Assembly: GCA_013426805.1 (NCBI GenBank)
Contig: JACDZG010000075.1
Coordinates: 1 to 36,621, forward strand
DNA length: 36,621 nucleotides
Source of the DNA: Chromatiaceae bacterium
Lineage (GTDB): Bacteria > Pseudomonadota > Gammaproteobacteria > Chromatiales > Chromatiaceae
Reading direction: 5' to 3'
Under the pieces are notes generated by a model that was not told the DNA's origin, made no database searches, and was given only the letters and a program-made list of their open reading frames with translations. This document shows, piece by piece, positions 17,464 to 24,703 of the stretch (the stretch's first letter is position 1; each line of letters starts with the position of its first letter). A program made the position numbers and the translations under genes.

Positions 17464-18405
17464 TTAGGCGATATGACGCATGTTCAACAGCAGCCGGATA
17501 CCGAAGCGCATAGGCGTCCGCTCCCACGGCGTGAAGCGAGGGAGGCGCATGGGATCCGTGCCGGCCACGGCGACTCCGTGTCCGGTGGTCAACGCCGCCT
17601 GATACCCGAGTGTTCGGACCATGGCGGTATGCGTTTCGGTGAAATCCAACTCCGGCTTCCCATTGGGATAGGCGAAGAAGCGCAAGCGCGTCCCCAACAG
17701 CCCTTCAAGGTCTTCTTTGTTCTCGGCAATCTCCTGATAGGCCGTCTGATCTGGGGTCCGTGCGAGGATCGGATGGGTGACGGTATGGCCGCCGATTTCG
17801 CACCCCTGGTCGTAAAGTTCCCGCACCTGGGCGCGGGTGAGCATGGGCGAGGTCAGGTCCGGTGCATAGCGGGCCGCGAGATCCGCCGCCACTTCGTCGC
17901 GCTGCTCCGCTGTCTGGTATTTGAATACACGAAGCAGGTCTCGCACCAGCATGGCGCGTGCCCGCGGTCCACCCAGCGGCCGGATCCCGGCGCCGTAGGG
18001 GGTCAGATCGACGCTGGGGCCGGGGCAGCGCCTGATCGCCTGACAGAGTCGATCGTTCCACATGCACCGGCCATCAAGGTAGCCGCTAGCGACAAAGAGC
18101 GTAGCGGGAATCTCCAGGCGCTGCAGGATGGGGAAAGCGACTTCGAGGTTATCGGCGTAGCCGTCATCGAAGGTGACGCTGACCGCGCGCGGCGGCAGCG
18201 TGTTGTGTGCGAGTCGATACAAACCCTCGACCAGCGACAGTGGCCGGAAGCGCTCACGGACCAGATGCATCAGTTCGGCGAAGGTCGGTGCATCCGGATC
18301 GCTCGCCAGGAAGGCGTCCGGGGCGGGCAGCACGCGGTGAAACACCAGCACCGCGAGGCGCCGTGGTGTGTCGACGCGTAACAGTCGGTGTAGGGTACTC
18401 AGCAT
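17464..18405 (-). CDS. Polysaccharide deacetylase (NodB-type, CE4)
   Basis: The 313-residue product carries the NodB homology domain: SVTFDDGYADN supplies the catalytic and metal-binding Asp pair, and EIGGHTVTHPILA supplies the metal-binding His pair (HTVTH). The family removes N-acetyl groups from surface polysaccharides. The N-terminal LAVLVFHRVLP segment is common in polysaccharide-cluster members. I chose the ATG at 18405 (MLSTLHRLLRVDTPRRLAVL); an open frame to 18555 adds about 50 low-complexity residues. It is probably functionally tied to the ligase, decarboxylase and glycosyltransferase downstream, though 242 bases away from them. Confidence 0.85.
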   Translation of the reverse strand: MLSTLHRLLRVDTPRRLAVLVFHRVLPAPDAFLASDPDAPTFAELMHLVRERFRPLSLVEGLYRLAHNTLPPRAVSVTFDDGYADNLEVAFPILQRLEIPATLFVASGYLDGRCMWNDRLCQAIRRCPGPSVDLTPYGAGIRPLGGPRARAMLVRDLLRVFKYQTAEQRDEVAADLAARYAPDLTSPMLTRAQVRELYDQGCEIGGHTVTHPILARTPDQTAYQEIAENKEDLEGLLGTRLRFFAYPNGKPELDFTETHTAMVRTLGYQAALTTGHGVAVAGTDPMRLPRFTPWERTPMRFGIRLLLNMRHIA

Positions 18406-18559
18406 CAGCCGTTGACTCAACCTGCCCGGCCGGGGCGCGGCTGCCTCCTGCCTTCTTTGTTGGCGCGCGGCCGCCATCGGCGTGTGCTCGGCTGGCGGAC
18501 AACGCGCGGGCCGGCCCCAGGCGCGGCCGGCCCGTTGCGATGCCCCGCGCGGCACTGCC

Positions 18560-18898
18560 TCAGTAGCCGCCTTTGCGCATCACTTCGGGGAGTCCGGCAA
18601 TTTTTGTGCCCTGTTTAGTCGGGGCCAAGGGGAACAGGAGGTATAGGTCCTTGCTGGCGGGCTTGGTACCCCAGCGTTTGCCGATATCCTTGAGAACAAC
18701 ACGTTCCATCGGTTGGTTCTGACCGTTGTTGATGTACTCGTCACGCAGGTAGTTGATGACGTCCCAGTGTTTGTCGGTGAGCGTGATCCCCTCGATCTCC
18801 GCGAGTGTCCGCGCAACATCCTCGTTCCAGTCGAGGTGGTTGACCAGGTAGCCGTGGTCGGTCGTCTCGATGCTTACGCCATTGACCTCGATGGCCAT
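18560..18898 (-). CDS. DsrC/TusE-family protein lacking all cysteines (RspA-like)
   Basis: The 112-residue product clearly aligns with DsrC: GYLVNHLDWNEDVARTLAEI, LTDKHWDVINYLRDEY and LYLLFPLAPTKQGTKIAGLP mirror the dsrC product encoded at 25049. DsrC works through two C-terminal cysteines (Cys100 and the penultimate Cys111 in the window's own DsrC). Here the aligned positions are Thr98 and Gly111, and the protein has no cysteine at all, so it cannot carry persulfide or form the trisulfide. Cysteine-free DsrC homologues have been called RspA and proposed as regulatory. DsrC has a helix-turn-helix-like region, so DNA binding is an inference. The start is ATG at 18898 (MAIEVNGVSIETTDHG). A candidate promoter lies upstream at 18974-19002. 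Confidence 0.9.
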   Translation of the reverse strand: MAIEVNGVSIETTDHGYLVNHLDWNEDVARTLAEIEGITLTDKHWDVINYLRDEYINNGQNQPMERVVLKDIGKRWGTKPASKDLYLLFPLAPTKQGTKIAGLPEVMRKGGY

Positions 18899-19078
18899 GT
18901 GCTTGTTCCTCGTCGTCTGTGTCTGTGGGTGACCATGGCGCACGCCAGCGGGCGCGCCAATTAAAGCCCCATAATTTTATGATATTCTGATAGGTTCGTC
19001 ACGGCCTCTCGTGAGGTTGTGGCCGACCGTCAGGCGACTCGCTTGCGGCGATTGCCGGATTAGACAGCACAGCGTTTT
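18899..19078. other. Spacer between Cas6-like and DsrC-like genes
   Basis: The 180 bases contain an AT-rich patch (18960-18992) holding a promoter candidate for the DsrC-like gene. A hairpin on plus-strand RNA, GTCACGGCCTC (18999-19009) with GAGGTTGTGGC (19014-19024), pairs if G-U pairs are allowed. No direct-repeat array is seen. Confidence 0.5.
18974..19002 (-). promoter_or_regulatory. Candidate sigma-70 promoter of the DsrC-like gene
   Basis: Read on the minus strand, GTGACG (19002-18997) and TAAAAT (18979-18974) are separated by 17 bases. This matches the TTGACA/TATAAT consensus at 4 of 6 and 5 of 6 positions. It lies about 75 bases upstream of the ATG at 18898, in an AT-rich patch of otherwise GC-rich DNA. 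Confidence 0.4.
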
Positions 19079-19765
19079 TCAGGGCGTCTTGCCGACCGCG
19101 TCGATCCCTTTGTGAGGGATGAAGATGCCACAGCCCATGAGGCGGTGCAGCCCGAGTCCCTGCTGTTGCAGGCGGAGTGATTCATCAGGTTTCAGTCCGG
19201 CGAGCAACAGGCTGCGGGTCGTGATCGCGCCGTTCGGCGTTTCCAGCGTGTTCGACTTGCCGCACAGCGCCTTGCGGATTTTGATCCCCAACTGCGCCAG
19301 CGCTTGGGCGGCGCTGTTCATGAATGCCTCCTCATCCGGACCCGCGGCAGATACCAGATAGCGGGCGAACAGCACGCTCTCCGTGCTCAGCGACCTTATC
19401 TTGCCCGCGCCGACGGTCAAGGACGAGCCGGCGACCTCGATCCGGGTTCCGGGCAGCGCGTCGAGTAACTCGGGCGCGCGCGCCCGGGGCAGCCGCAGAA
19501 TGAGTTTGGTGCGGCGCGACAACTGGATCCGGCTTTCAGTGCCGTGGGTCGGGCGCTCCCACCCATTCTGGGAGCCAGCGACGTGAACCGTGTGGACGCC
19601 GAGCCCCGGTTCGTGGCCGATCCAGGGGCAGGCGGCGACCAGCGCGCTGCTCAGCGCATAGGCATGATCAACCGGCAGGGCGCGACAGGCGATGGTGAAG
19701 AGGCAGTCAACGATGGTGTCGGGGACCGCCAGGGTGTCGAGGGTTTCGTCTTGACTCCAATGCAT
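19079..19765 (-). CDS. Orphan Cas6/Cmx6-like RAMP protein
   Basis: The 228-residue product resembles the Cas6/Cmx6 family (type I-MYXAN group). Features include the N-terminal IACRALPVDHAYALSSAL, the central LSRRTKLILRLPRARAPELL and AGSSLTVGAGKIRSL, and a C-terminal glycine-rich loop QQGLGLHRLMGCGIFIPHKG like that of RAMP RNA-binding proteins. Cas6 proteins cut CRISPR precursor RNA at repeat hairpins. No CRISPR array or other cas gene is visible in the window, and the gene lies between a DsrC-like gene and two unknowns next to dsrA. A role in RNA processing or binding linked to sulfur metabolism is inference. His in PVDHAYAL could be catalytic, but I cannot assign the active site. Confidence 0.72.
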   Translation of the reverse strand: MHWSQDETLDTLAVPDTIVDCLFTIACRALPVDHAYALSSALVAACPWIGHEPGLGVHTVHVAGSQNGWERPTHGTESRIQLSRRTKLILRLPRARAPELLDALPGTRIEVAGSSLTVGAGKIRSLSTESVLFARYLVSAAGPDEEAFMNSAAQALAQLGIKIRKALCGKSNTLETPNGAITTRSLLLAGLKPDESLRLQQQGLGLHRLMGCGIFIPHKGIDAVGKTP

Positions 19766-19850
19766 TCAGATGCTCGCGACGGGGTGATGACAAGCCTTCT
19801 CAATATGACTTCCCGGGGCTGGGTGCGTTGCTGGGGGCGGGCAGCAGCGT

Positions 19851-20582
19851 TCAGCCGAAGGGTAAGCGCTCTTGCAGTGCTTCGCGATCGAACCACCAGT
19901 CTCCCTGAACCAGGCAATCGACGACGCTGCGTAATCGCACCAGGAAGTGCTCCGGCTCGGTCAGGTCCAGCTGTTCCATCCAGGCGTCGAGTTGTTCGGG
20001 TGATTCCACCCCGCTATGGCGCCGCGCTACGGCGCCGAGCAATTGCGTCGTAAAGAACATCAGATCGTCACGATGTTTGCCCTCGGCTCGCACATCCGCC
20101 AGGAACAGGGCGGTGGTCGCCGCCACCGCGGCCCCGTCGGCATCGTCCGGGGTCTCGTCGATGACATGCGCGAGTAACTCAATGGTGAGTTCCGGATCGA
20201 TGGGGCAGGTCACCGCCAGCCAGATGCCCTGGCCTAAGGCGCAGATCGATGCGGGTTGTTCGGCTTGGAACAGCACGTCGCAGGCGTCGGCCGCAGATTC
20301 GAAGTCGTCAACTTCAAGGAACAGATCGAAGGCCGCACGGGCGAGCGGCCAAGCCGCTTCCCCACGCCCCAGGCCGACCAGGGTCCGCGCGACCTGCAGC
20401 CGGGTGTCGGCGATCGCCTTTGCCGGCCCGTCGCGGCGTTCCAGCTCGCGAAGTCGCTCCCGGAGCGCGTCGAGATGAGACTCCAGGGCCGCGCGTTCGC
20501 TCTGGCCGAGCCGGGGGTCGACGGTCGGATTGGTCAAGCTGACCGTCAGCAGGTCGAGAGAGTTGATCATAGGATTAGGCAT
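19851..20582 (-). CDS. Unknown helical-repeat protein next to dsr
   Basis: I do not recognise this 243-residue product. It is acidic and almost entirely helical in appearance. After a helix with alternating Arg/Glu (LDALRERLRELERRDGPAKA), residues about 55-110 (RTLVGLGRGEAAWPLARAAF, FESAADACDVLFQAEQ) resemble TPR-like helix pairs. A second helical half ends with a Trp-rich segment (VQGDWWFDREALQERLPFG). No signal peptide or membrane segment is visible, so it should be cytoplasmic. It starts 8 bases after the 63-aa gene's stop, implying cotranscription, and its stop is 85 bases before the Cas6-like gene. Possible starts are ATG 20582, ATG 20570 and GTG 20585. Confidence 0.75.
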   Translation of the reverse strand: MPNPMINSLDLLTVSLTNPTVDPRLGQSERAALESHLDALRERLRELERRDGPAKAIADTRLQVARTLVGLGRGEAAWPLARAAFDLFLEVDDFESAADACDVLFQAEQPASICALGQGIWLAVTCPIDPELTIELLAHVIDETPDDADGAAVAATTALFLADVRAEGKHRDDLMFFTTQLLGAVARRHSGVESPEQLDAWMEQLDLTEPEHFLVRLRSVVDCLVQGDWWFDREALQERLPFG

Positions 20583-20589
20583 CACTGAC

Positions 20590-20781
20590 TTAGCGGATCA
20601 GACCGCTGAAAGCGGCTTCCAGGCGATCTTCCCAATTATCCGGCGTGTCCGGGTAGGGTGGTTTGACGTCCATCCGGAAGAACCGCTCCCCACCGCGGGC
20701 GACGTCCTGAACCAGTGGGATGAGCTCTCCGAAGGACTCTACCTCTTGGTGGGTCACGAGAATGTCGCTGAGCTTGAGCAT
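20590..20781 (-). CDS. Small unknown 63-residue protein
   Basis: The product starts MLKLSDILVTHQEVESFGEL and contains GERFFRMDVKPPYPDTPDNW followed by a short helical tail. The dense pattern of aromatic, acidic and proline residues looks like a real, constrained small protein rather than a shadow frame. I cannot name a family. A longer frame from 20850 adds a basic, unlikely N-terminus, so I prefer the ATG at 20781. It is the first gene of the minus-strand set that diverges from dsrA, and the 243-residue gene follows at once, so the two may work together. Confidence 0.65.
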   Translation of the reverse strand: MLKLSDILVTHQEVESFGELIPLVQDVARGGERFFRMDVKPPYPDTPDNWEDRLEAAFSGLIR

Positions 20782-20940
20782 GGTTCGATGAGACCGCCCT
20801 GAATGCCTATGTCTGGGGGCCAACGTGAAGATCGTTCCGCGCAAATGCAAGCGGGCGGCGCATCGCCGCGCCCGGCGTCGGCGGCGTCGTCCCGGCCGAC
20901 GTCGGCCCGGCAGCGGACCGCTGCCAGCCCCGGCTAGGCC

Positions 20941-20968
20941 AATGCATTAGGATGTGCTAATATTAGGA
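20941..20968 (+). promoter_or_regulatory. Possible operator: related palindromic motifs before dsrA
   Basis: AATGCATTAGGA (20941-20952) and AATATTAGGA (20959-20968) are near-repeats 18 bases apart. The second lies in a perfect 10-base palindrome, CTAATATTAG (20957-20966), and the first contains AATGCATT. Being AT-rich, symmetric and directly upstream of a promoter candidate, they could bind a dimeric regulator. Confidence 0.4.
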
Positions 20969-20972
20969 ACCG

Positions 20973-21001
20973 TTGACTGACTGGCCGCCCATCGGTAACA
21001 T
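20973..21001 (+). promoter_or_regulatory. Candidate promoter of the dsr operon
   Basis: TTGACT (20973-20978) and TAACAT (20996-21001) are separated by 17 bases and match the sigma-70 consensus at 5 of 6 and 4 of 6 positions. Transcription from here would give a leader of roughly 315 bases before the dsrA ATG. Other start points closer to dsrA cannot be excluded. Confidence 0.4.
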
Positions 21002-21323
21002 CCAACCGGTCATCGAAAGACGCGCACGCGCCGCGACATGCTGGAGGACATCCGCAGCGGCACCAGGTCGGTCAATATCCCGAAAGGGGTAGATCGGAGC
21101 GATACCGCCCTCCCCACCGAGGGATGGGATCGCCCCATAGCGACCTTTAAAGTAGCGCCTGACGCTGGGGATTTCGGCACGCGAAAATATGAATGATCGC
21201 CGATCCCTCCGTCTTTAGATTCGCAACGATGTAGCGCCCCCGTAACGGCTCGCTGCCGCGCTCGGGTGTGCGCACTGCGATCGGATTCTTTTTCGCAAGC
21301 TACCAGATCGGAGAGACAGCGCA

Positions 21324-22577
21324 ATGGCGATCGATAAATATAGCACCCCGATGCTCGATCAACTGGAGACCGGCCCCTGGCCAAGTTTCATCTCTGGTAT
21401 CAAGCGTCTGCGCGACCAGCACCCGGATGAACGCATCAATAAGATGACCAACAGCCTGCTCGGGCAGTTGGAGCATTCCTACGAGACGCGCAAGGGCTAC
21501 TGGAAGGGCGGGACTGTGTCGGTCTTAGGGTATGGCGGCGGTATCATCCCGCGCTTCTCCGAGGTCGGTAAGGCGTTCCCTGAATCCAAGGAATTCCATA
21601 CCTTGCGTGTGCAGCCGCCGGCGGGCAACCACTACTCCACCGCCATGCTGCGCCAACTGGCCGACAGTTGGGAAAAATACGGTTCCGGTTTGATCACCTT
21701 CCATGGTCAGACCGGCAACATCATGTTTATCGGCACCGACACCGCCAACACCCAGCATTTCTTCGACGAGATCAACGAGTACGGATGGGATCTGGGCGGG
21801 GCCGGCCCCTGCGTGCGCACGGCGATGTCCTGCGTCGGCGCGGCGCGTTGCGAGATGTCCTGCACCAACGAGCTCAAGGCGCATCGGATGCTGGTGAACA
21901 ACTTCGTTGACGACGTGCACCGTCCGGCACTTCCCTACAAGTTCAAATTCAAGGTCTCCGGCTGCGCCAACGACTGTCAGAACGCCATCGAGCGCGCCGA
22001 CTTCGCCGTGCTTGGCACTTGGCGCGACGACATGAAGGTCGATCAGGCCGAGGTGAAGAACTACATCGCTGACAAGGGCCGACAATACTATATCGATAAC
22101 GTCATCACCCGCTGTCCGACGCAGGCGTTGTCGCTCAACGATGACGATACCCTGAACGTCAACAACCGCGACTGCGTGCGCTGTATGCACTGCCTGAACG
22201 TCATGCCCAAGGCGCTGCACCCCGGCGACGATAAGGGCGTGACCATTCTGATCGGCGGCAAGCGCACCCTCAAGATCGGTGACCTGATGGGCACGGTCCT
22301 GGTGCCGTTCAAGAAGCTCGAGACCGAGGAAGACTATGAATCCCTGGTGGAGCTCGCCGAGACCATCATCGACTTCTGGGCCGAGAACGGGCTGGAGCAC
22401 GAACGCTGCGGTGAAATGATCGAGCGTATCGGGTTGGCTAACTTCCTCGACGGTATTGGTGTCGACCCGGATCCGAACATGCTGAGCCATCCCCGTCAGA
22501 GTTCCTACATCCGCCTGGACGGTTGGGACGAGGCCGCGGAAAACTGGTTCGAGCGTCAGGCCGAGGCCGGGCGCTGA
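21324..22577 (+). CDS. dsrA: Reverse dissimilatory sulfite reductase, alpha subunit
   Basis: DsrA forms the alpha2beta2 siroheme enzyme with DsrB; in sulfur oxidisers it acts in reverse, oxidising stored or DsrC-bound sulfur to sulfite in the cytoplasm. The 417-residue product has the siroheme-[4Fe-4S] cysteines Cys170-x5-Cys176 and Cys214-x3-Cys218 (VGAARC, CANDC). An inserted ferredoxin domain follows, with Cys264 and Cys284-x2-Cys287-x2-Cys290. The context (dsrEFH, dsrL, dsrN) marks the oxidative type. It is the first gene of the operon, with GGAGAG ahead of the ATG and a long leader. Confidence 0.98.
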   Translation: MAIDKYSTPMLDQLETGPWPSFISGIKRLRDQHPDERINKMTNSLLGQLEHSYETRKGYWKGGTVSVLGYGGGIIPRFSEVGKAFPESKEFHTLRVQPPAGNHYSTAMLRQLADSWEKYGSGLITFHGQTGNIMFIGTDTANTQHFFDEINEYGWDLGGAGPCVRTAMSCVGAARCEMSCTNELKAHRMLVNNFVDDVHRPALPYKFKFKVSGCANDCQNAIERADFAVLGTWRDDMKVDQAEVKNYIADKGRQYYIDNVITRCPTQALSLNDDDTLNVNNRDCVRCMHCLNVMPKALHPGDDKGVTILIGGKRTLKIGDLMGTVLVPFKKLETEEDYESLVELAETIIDFWAENGLEHERCGEMIERIGLANFLDGIGVDPDPNMLSHPRQSSYIRLDGWDEAAENWFERQAEAGR

Positions 22578-22673
22578 GTTTCTCGATCAACGCCGTGATG
22601 CCGCGGGCGACCGCTCGCCCCGGCACCCGATTTCAAATACGACACACTCTGATAATTGACTGGAGGGAAGGCG

Positions 22674-23744
22674 ATGGCAGACACGCGTGAGCCGATCGAA
22701 TCCGGCTGCCCAGACCCTTGGCAGTACCTGCACCCCGTGATGCGCAAGAATTTCGGGCAGTGGAAGTACCACGAACATCCGCGCCCGGGCGTACTGCGCC
22801 ACGTGGCCTACAGCGGCGATGAGATTTGGACCGTCAAGGCCGGTACCCAGCGAATCCTGGACGTTTTCACGCTGCGTAAGCTGTGCGATATCGGTGATCA
22901 ATTCGCCGACGGCTTCGTGCACTTCACCCTGCGCTCGAATATCGAATTTCTCGTCAAGGATCAGACCAAGGTCGACCCGCTGATCGCGGCACTGGAAGGG
23001 GCGGGCTTTGTGGTCGGCGGCACCCAGAACTCGGTGGCCATGATCTCTCACACCCAGGGCTGGCTCCACTGCGATATTCCCGGCACTGACGCTTCCGGCG
23101 TGGTGAAGTCGATGATGGACGAGCTGATCGACGAGTTTCGCAATGCGAACATGCCGAACCGGGTGCACATTACGACCTCCTGCTGCCAGATCAACTGCGG
23201 CGGTCAGGGGGATATCGCGATCAACATCCAACATACCAAGCCGCCTAAGATCAACCACGATCTGGTAGCGAACGTCTGTGAGCGCCCGACCGTCGTGGCG
23301 CGCTGCCCGGTCGCGGCCATCCGCCCGGCCATGGTCAACGGCAAGCCGTCCCTCGAGGTCGACGAACGCAAGTGCATCTGCTGCGGTGCCTGCTATCCAC
23401 CGTGCCCGCCCATGCAGATCAATGACGCCGAGCACTCCAAGCTGGCGATCTGGGTTGGCGGCAATCACTCCAACGCCCGCGGCAAGCCGACCTTCCAGAA
23501 GCTGGTTGCGGCCGGCATCCCCAACAACCCGCCGCGTTGGCCTGAGGCAACCGCCATCGTCAAGCGCATCCTCAAAGCTTACAAGGAAGGCGCCCGGGAT
23601 TGGGAGCGCGTTAACGAGTGGATCGAGCGGATCGGCTGGCCGCGCTTCTTCGAAGAGGTCGAGTTGCCGTTCACCAAGTATCACATCGATACCTGGCGCG
23701 GTGCCCGTGCGAGCTTCAACAGCTCGTCTTACATCCGCTTCTAA
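22674..23744 (+). CDS. dsrB: Reverse dissimilatory sulfite reductase, beta subunit
   Basis: DsrB carries the catalytic siroheme side of each alpha-beta pair. The 356-residue product contains the TTSCCQINCGGQGDIAI segment of the siroheme/Fe-S region and a ferredoxin domain with CICCGACYPPCPP (CxxCxxCxxxCP). The FTLRSNIEFLVKD and VHITTSCC regions follow family order. I chose the ATG at 22674 because GGAGGG lies just upstream; a TTG at 22656 is in frame but has no such signal. It is 96 bases after dsrA. Confidence 0.98.
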   Translation: MADTREPIESGCPDPWQYLHPVMRKNFGQWKYHEHPRPGVLRHVAYSGDEIWTVKAGTQRILDVFTLRKLCDIGDQFADGFVHFTLRSNIEFLVKDQTKVDPLIAALEGAGFVVGGTQNSVAMISHTQGWLHCDIPGTDASGVVKSMMDELIDEFRNANMPNRVHITTSCCQINCGGQGDIAINIQHTKPPKINHDLVANVCERPTVVARCPVAAIRPAMVNGKPSLEVDERKCICCGACYPPCPPMQINDAEHSKLAIWVGGNHSNARGKPTFQKLVAAGIPNNPPRWPEATAIVKRILKAYKEGARDWERVNEWIERIGWPRFFEEVELPFTKYHIDTWRGARASFNSSSYIRF

Positions 23745-23875
23745 GCTCGGGGCGCGGGGTCCCCGGAGCCGCGTGTCACCGACCTGCCGGTCCGCTCCGG
23801 ACGGCAGCAGCGGTGGCGCCTGATCCGGGGGCGGCCGTGCGCGATCCTCTTTCGGCACTGCTATGCGAGGGCGAT

Positions 23876-24268
23876 ATGAAGTTTGCACTTCAGATCAACG
23901 AGGGACCCTACCAACATCAGGCGGCGGATACCGCCTACCTGTTCGCCAAGGCGGCGTTGGAGAAGGGGCATGAGATCTTCCGCGTTTTTTTCTACCACGA
24001 CGGCGTGAACAACGCGACGCGGCTGACCACGCCGCCCCAGGACGACCGTCACATCGTCAACCGGTGGGCTGAGCTGGCCGAGCGCTACAACCTCGACATG
24101 GTGGTCTGCGTGGCCGCGGCGCAGCGCCGAGGGATCGTCGACGAGGGCGAGGCGACACGCAACGGCAAGGACGCCACCAATATCCACCCCCGGTTCCGGA
24201 TCTCCGGTCTGGGGCAGTTGGTCGAGGCGGCGATCCAGTCCGATCGCCTCGTTGTATTCGGCGACTAA
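23876..24268 (+). CDS. dsrE: Sulfurtransferase DsrE
   Basis: DsrE is the sulfur-binding subunit of the cytoplasmic DsrE2F2H2 hexamer, which passes sulfur to DsrC and is related to TusBCD. The 130-residue product has Cys78 in MVVCVAAAQRRG, the established active-site cysteine. The start ATG at 23876 gives MKFALQINEGPYQHQAADTA; a longer frame from 23618 would overlap dsrB. Presence of dsrEFH marks sulfur oxidisers as opposed to sulfate reducers. It is 131 bases after dsrB and 13 bases before dsrF. Confidence 0.97.
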   Translation: MKFALQINEGPYQHQAADTAYLFAKAALEKGHEIFRVFFYHDGVNNATRLTTPPQDDRHIVNRWAELAERYNLDMVVCVAAAQRRGIVDEGEATRNGKDATNIHPRFRISGLGQLVEAAIQSDRLVVFGD

Positions 24269-24281
24269 CAGGGGCTCAGTC

Positions 24282-24692
24282 ATGTCCGAAATCGTGAAGA
24301 AATTCCTGTATCTGAACCGCAAAGCCCCGTATGGCACCATCTACGCCTGGGAGGCCTTGGAGGTGATCCTGATCGGTGCGGCCTTCGATCAGGAGGTGAG
24401 CGTCCTCTTTCTGGATGACGGTGTTTACCAACTCACCAAGGGTCAGGACACCGGCGGCATCGGGATGAAGAATTTCTCGCCGACCTTCCGTACCCTGGGC
24501 GACTATGAGGTCAAGAATGTGTACGTGGATCGCGATTCACTCGCGGCCCGCGGTTTGACGCAGGACGATCTGGTGCAGATCGCCTGGGAAGATTTCGACA
24601 CCGAGGAAGAGGTGGAGAACATCGTCGAGGTGATCGATACGGCTCGTGTCCGCGAGCTGATGGATGCGTCCGACGTGGTCTTCAGCTTCTAA
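24282..24692 (+). CDS. dsrF: Sulfur relay protein DsrF
   Basis: DsrF is the TusC-like subunit of the DsrEFH hexamer. The 136-residue product has the compact DsrE/F-like alpha/beta fold: FLYLNRKAPYGTIYAWEALE at the N-terminus, VSVLFLDDGVYQLTKGQDT in the middle. It has no cysteine, as expected since DsrF is not the sulfur carrier. I used the ATG at 24282 (MSEIVKKFLYLNRK), 13 bases after dsrE; an in-frame ATG at 24252 would overlap dsrE. Confidence 0.96.
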   Translation: MSEIVKKFLYLNRKAPYGTIYAWEALEVILIGAAFDQEVSVLFLDDGVYQLTKGQDTGGIGMKNFSPTFRTLGDYEVKNVYVDRDSLAARGLTQDDLVQIAWEDFDTEEEVENIVEVIDTARVRELMDASDVVFSF

Positions 24693-24703
24693 AGGGGAAT
24701 GCC

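Larger units (their letters stand above)
20782..21323. other. Divergent control region between the minus-strand set and dsrA
   Basis: These 542 bases contain no supported gene; a frame on the minus strand at 21010-21384 overlaps dsrA and is a shadow. From left to right there are two adjacent GC-rich palindromes: GGCCGACGTCGGCC (20894-20907) and GGCAGCG (20909-20915) with CGCTGCC (20919-20925). AT-rich palindromic motifs follow near 20941-20966, then a promoter candidate and about 320 bases of untranslated leader before dsrA. The dsrA ribosome-binding site is GGAGAG at 21310-21315. Confidence 0.6.

Noticed and set aside
18899-20850. Search for a CRISPR array near the Cas6-like gene
   Set aside because: No regularly spaced direct repeats of 20-40 bases are visible here or elsewhere in the window; the tandem repeats at 1-142 and 15531-15614 have no spacers.
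21010-21384. A 124-residue minus-strand frame across the dsrA leader and start
   Set aside because: It overlaps the dsrA start, its sequence is Arg/Ser-rich with no family pattern, and it lies where a control region is expected.
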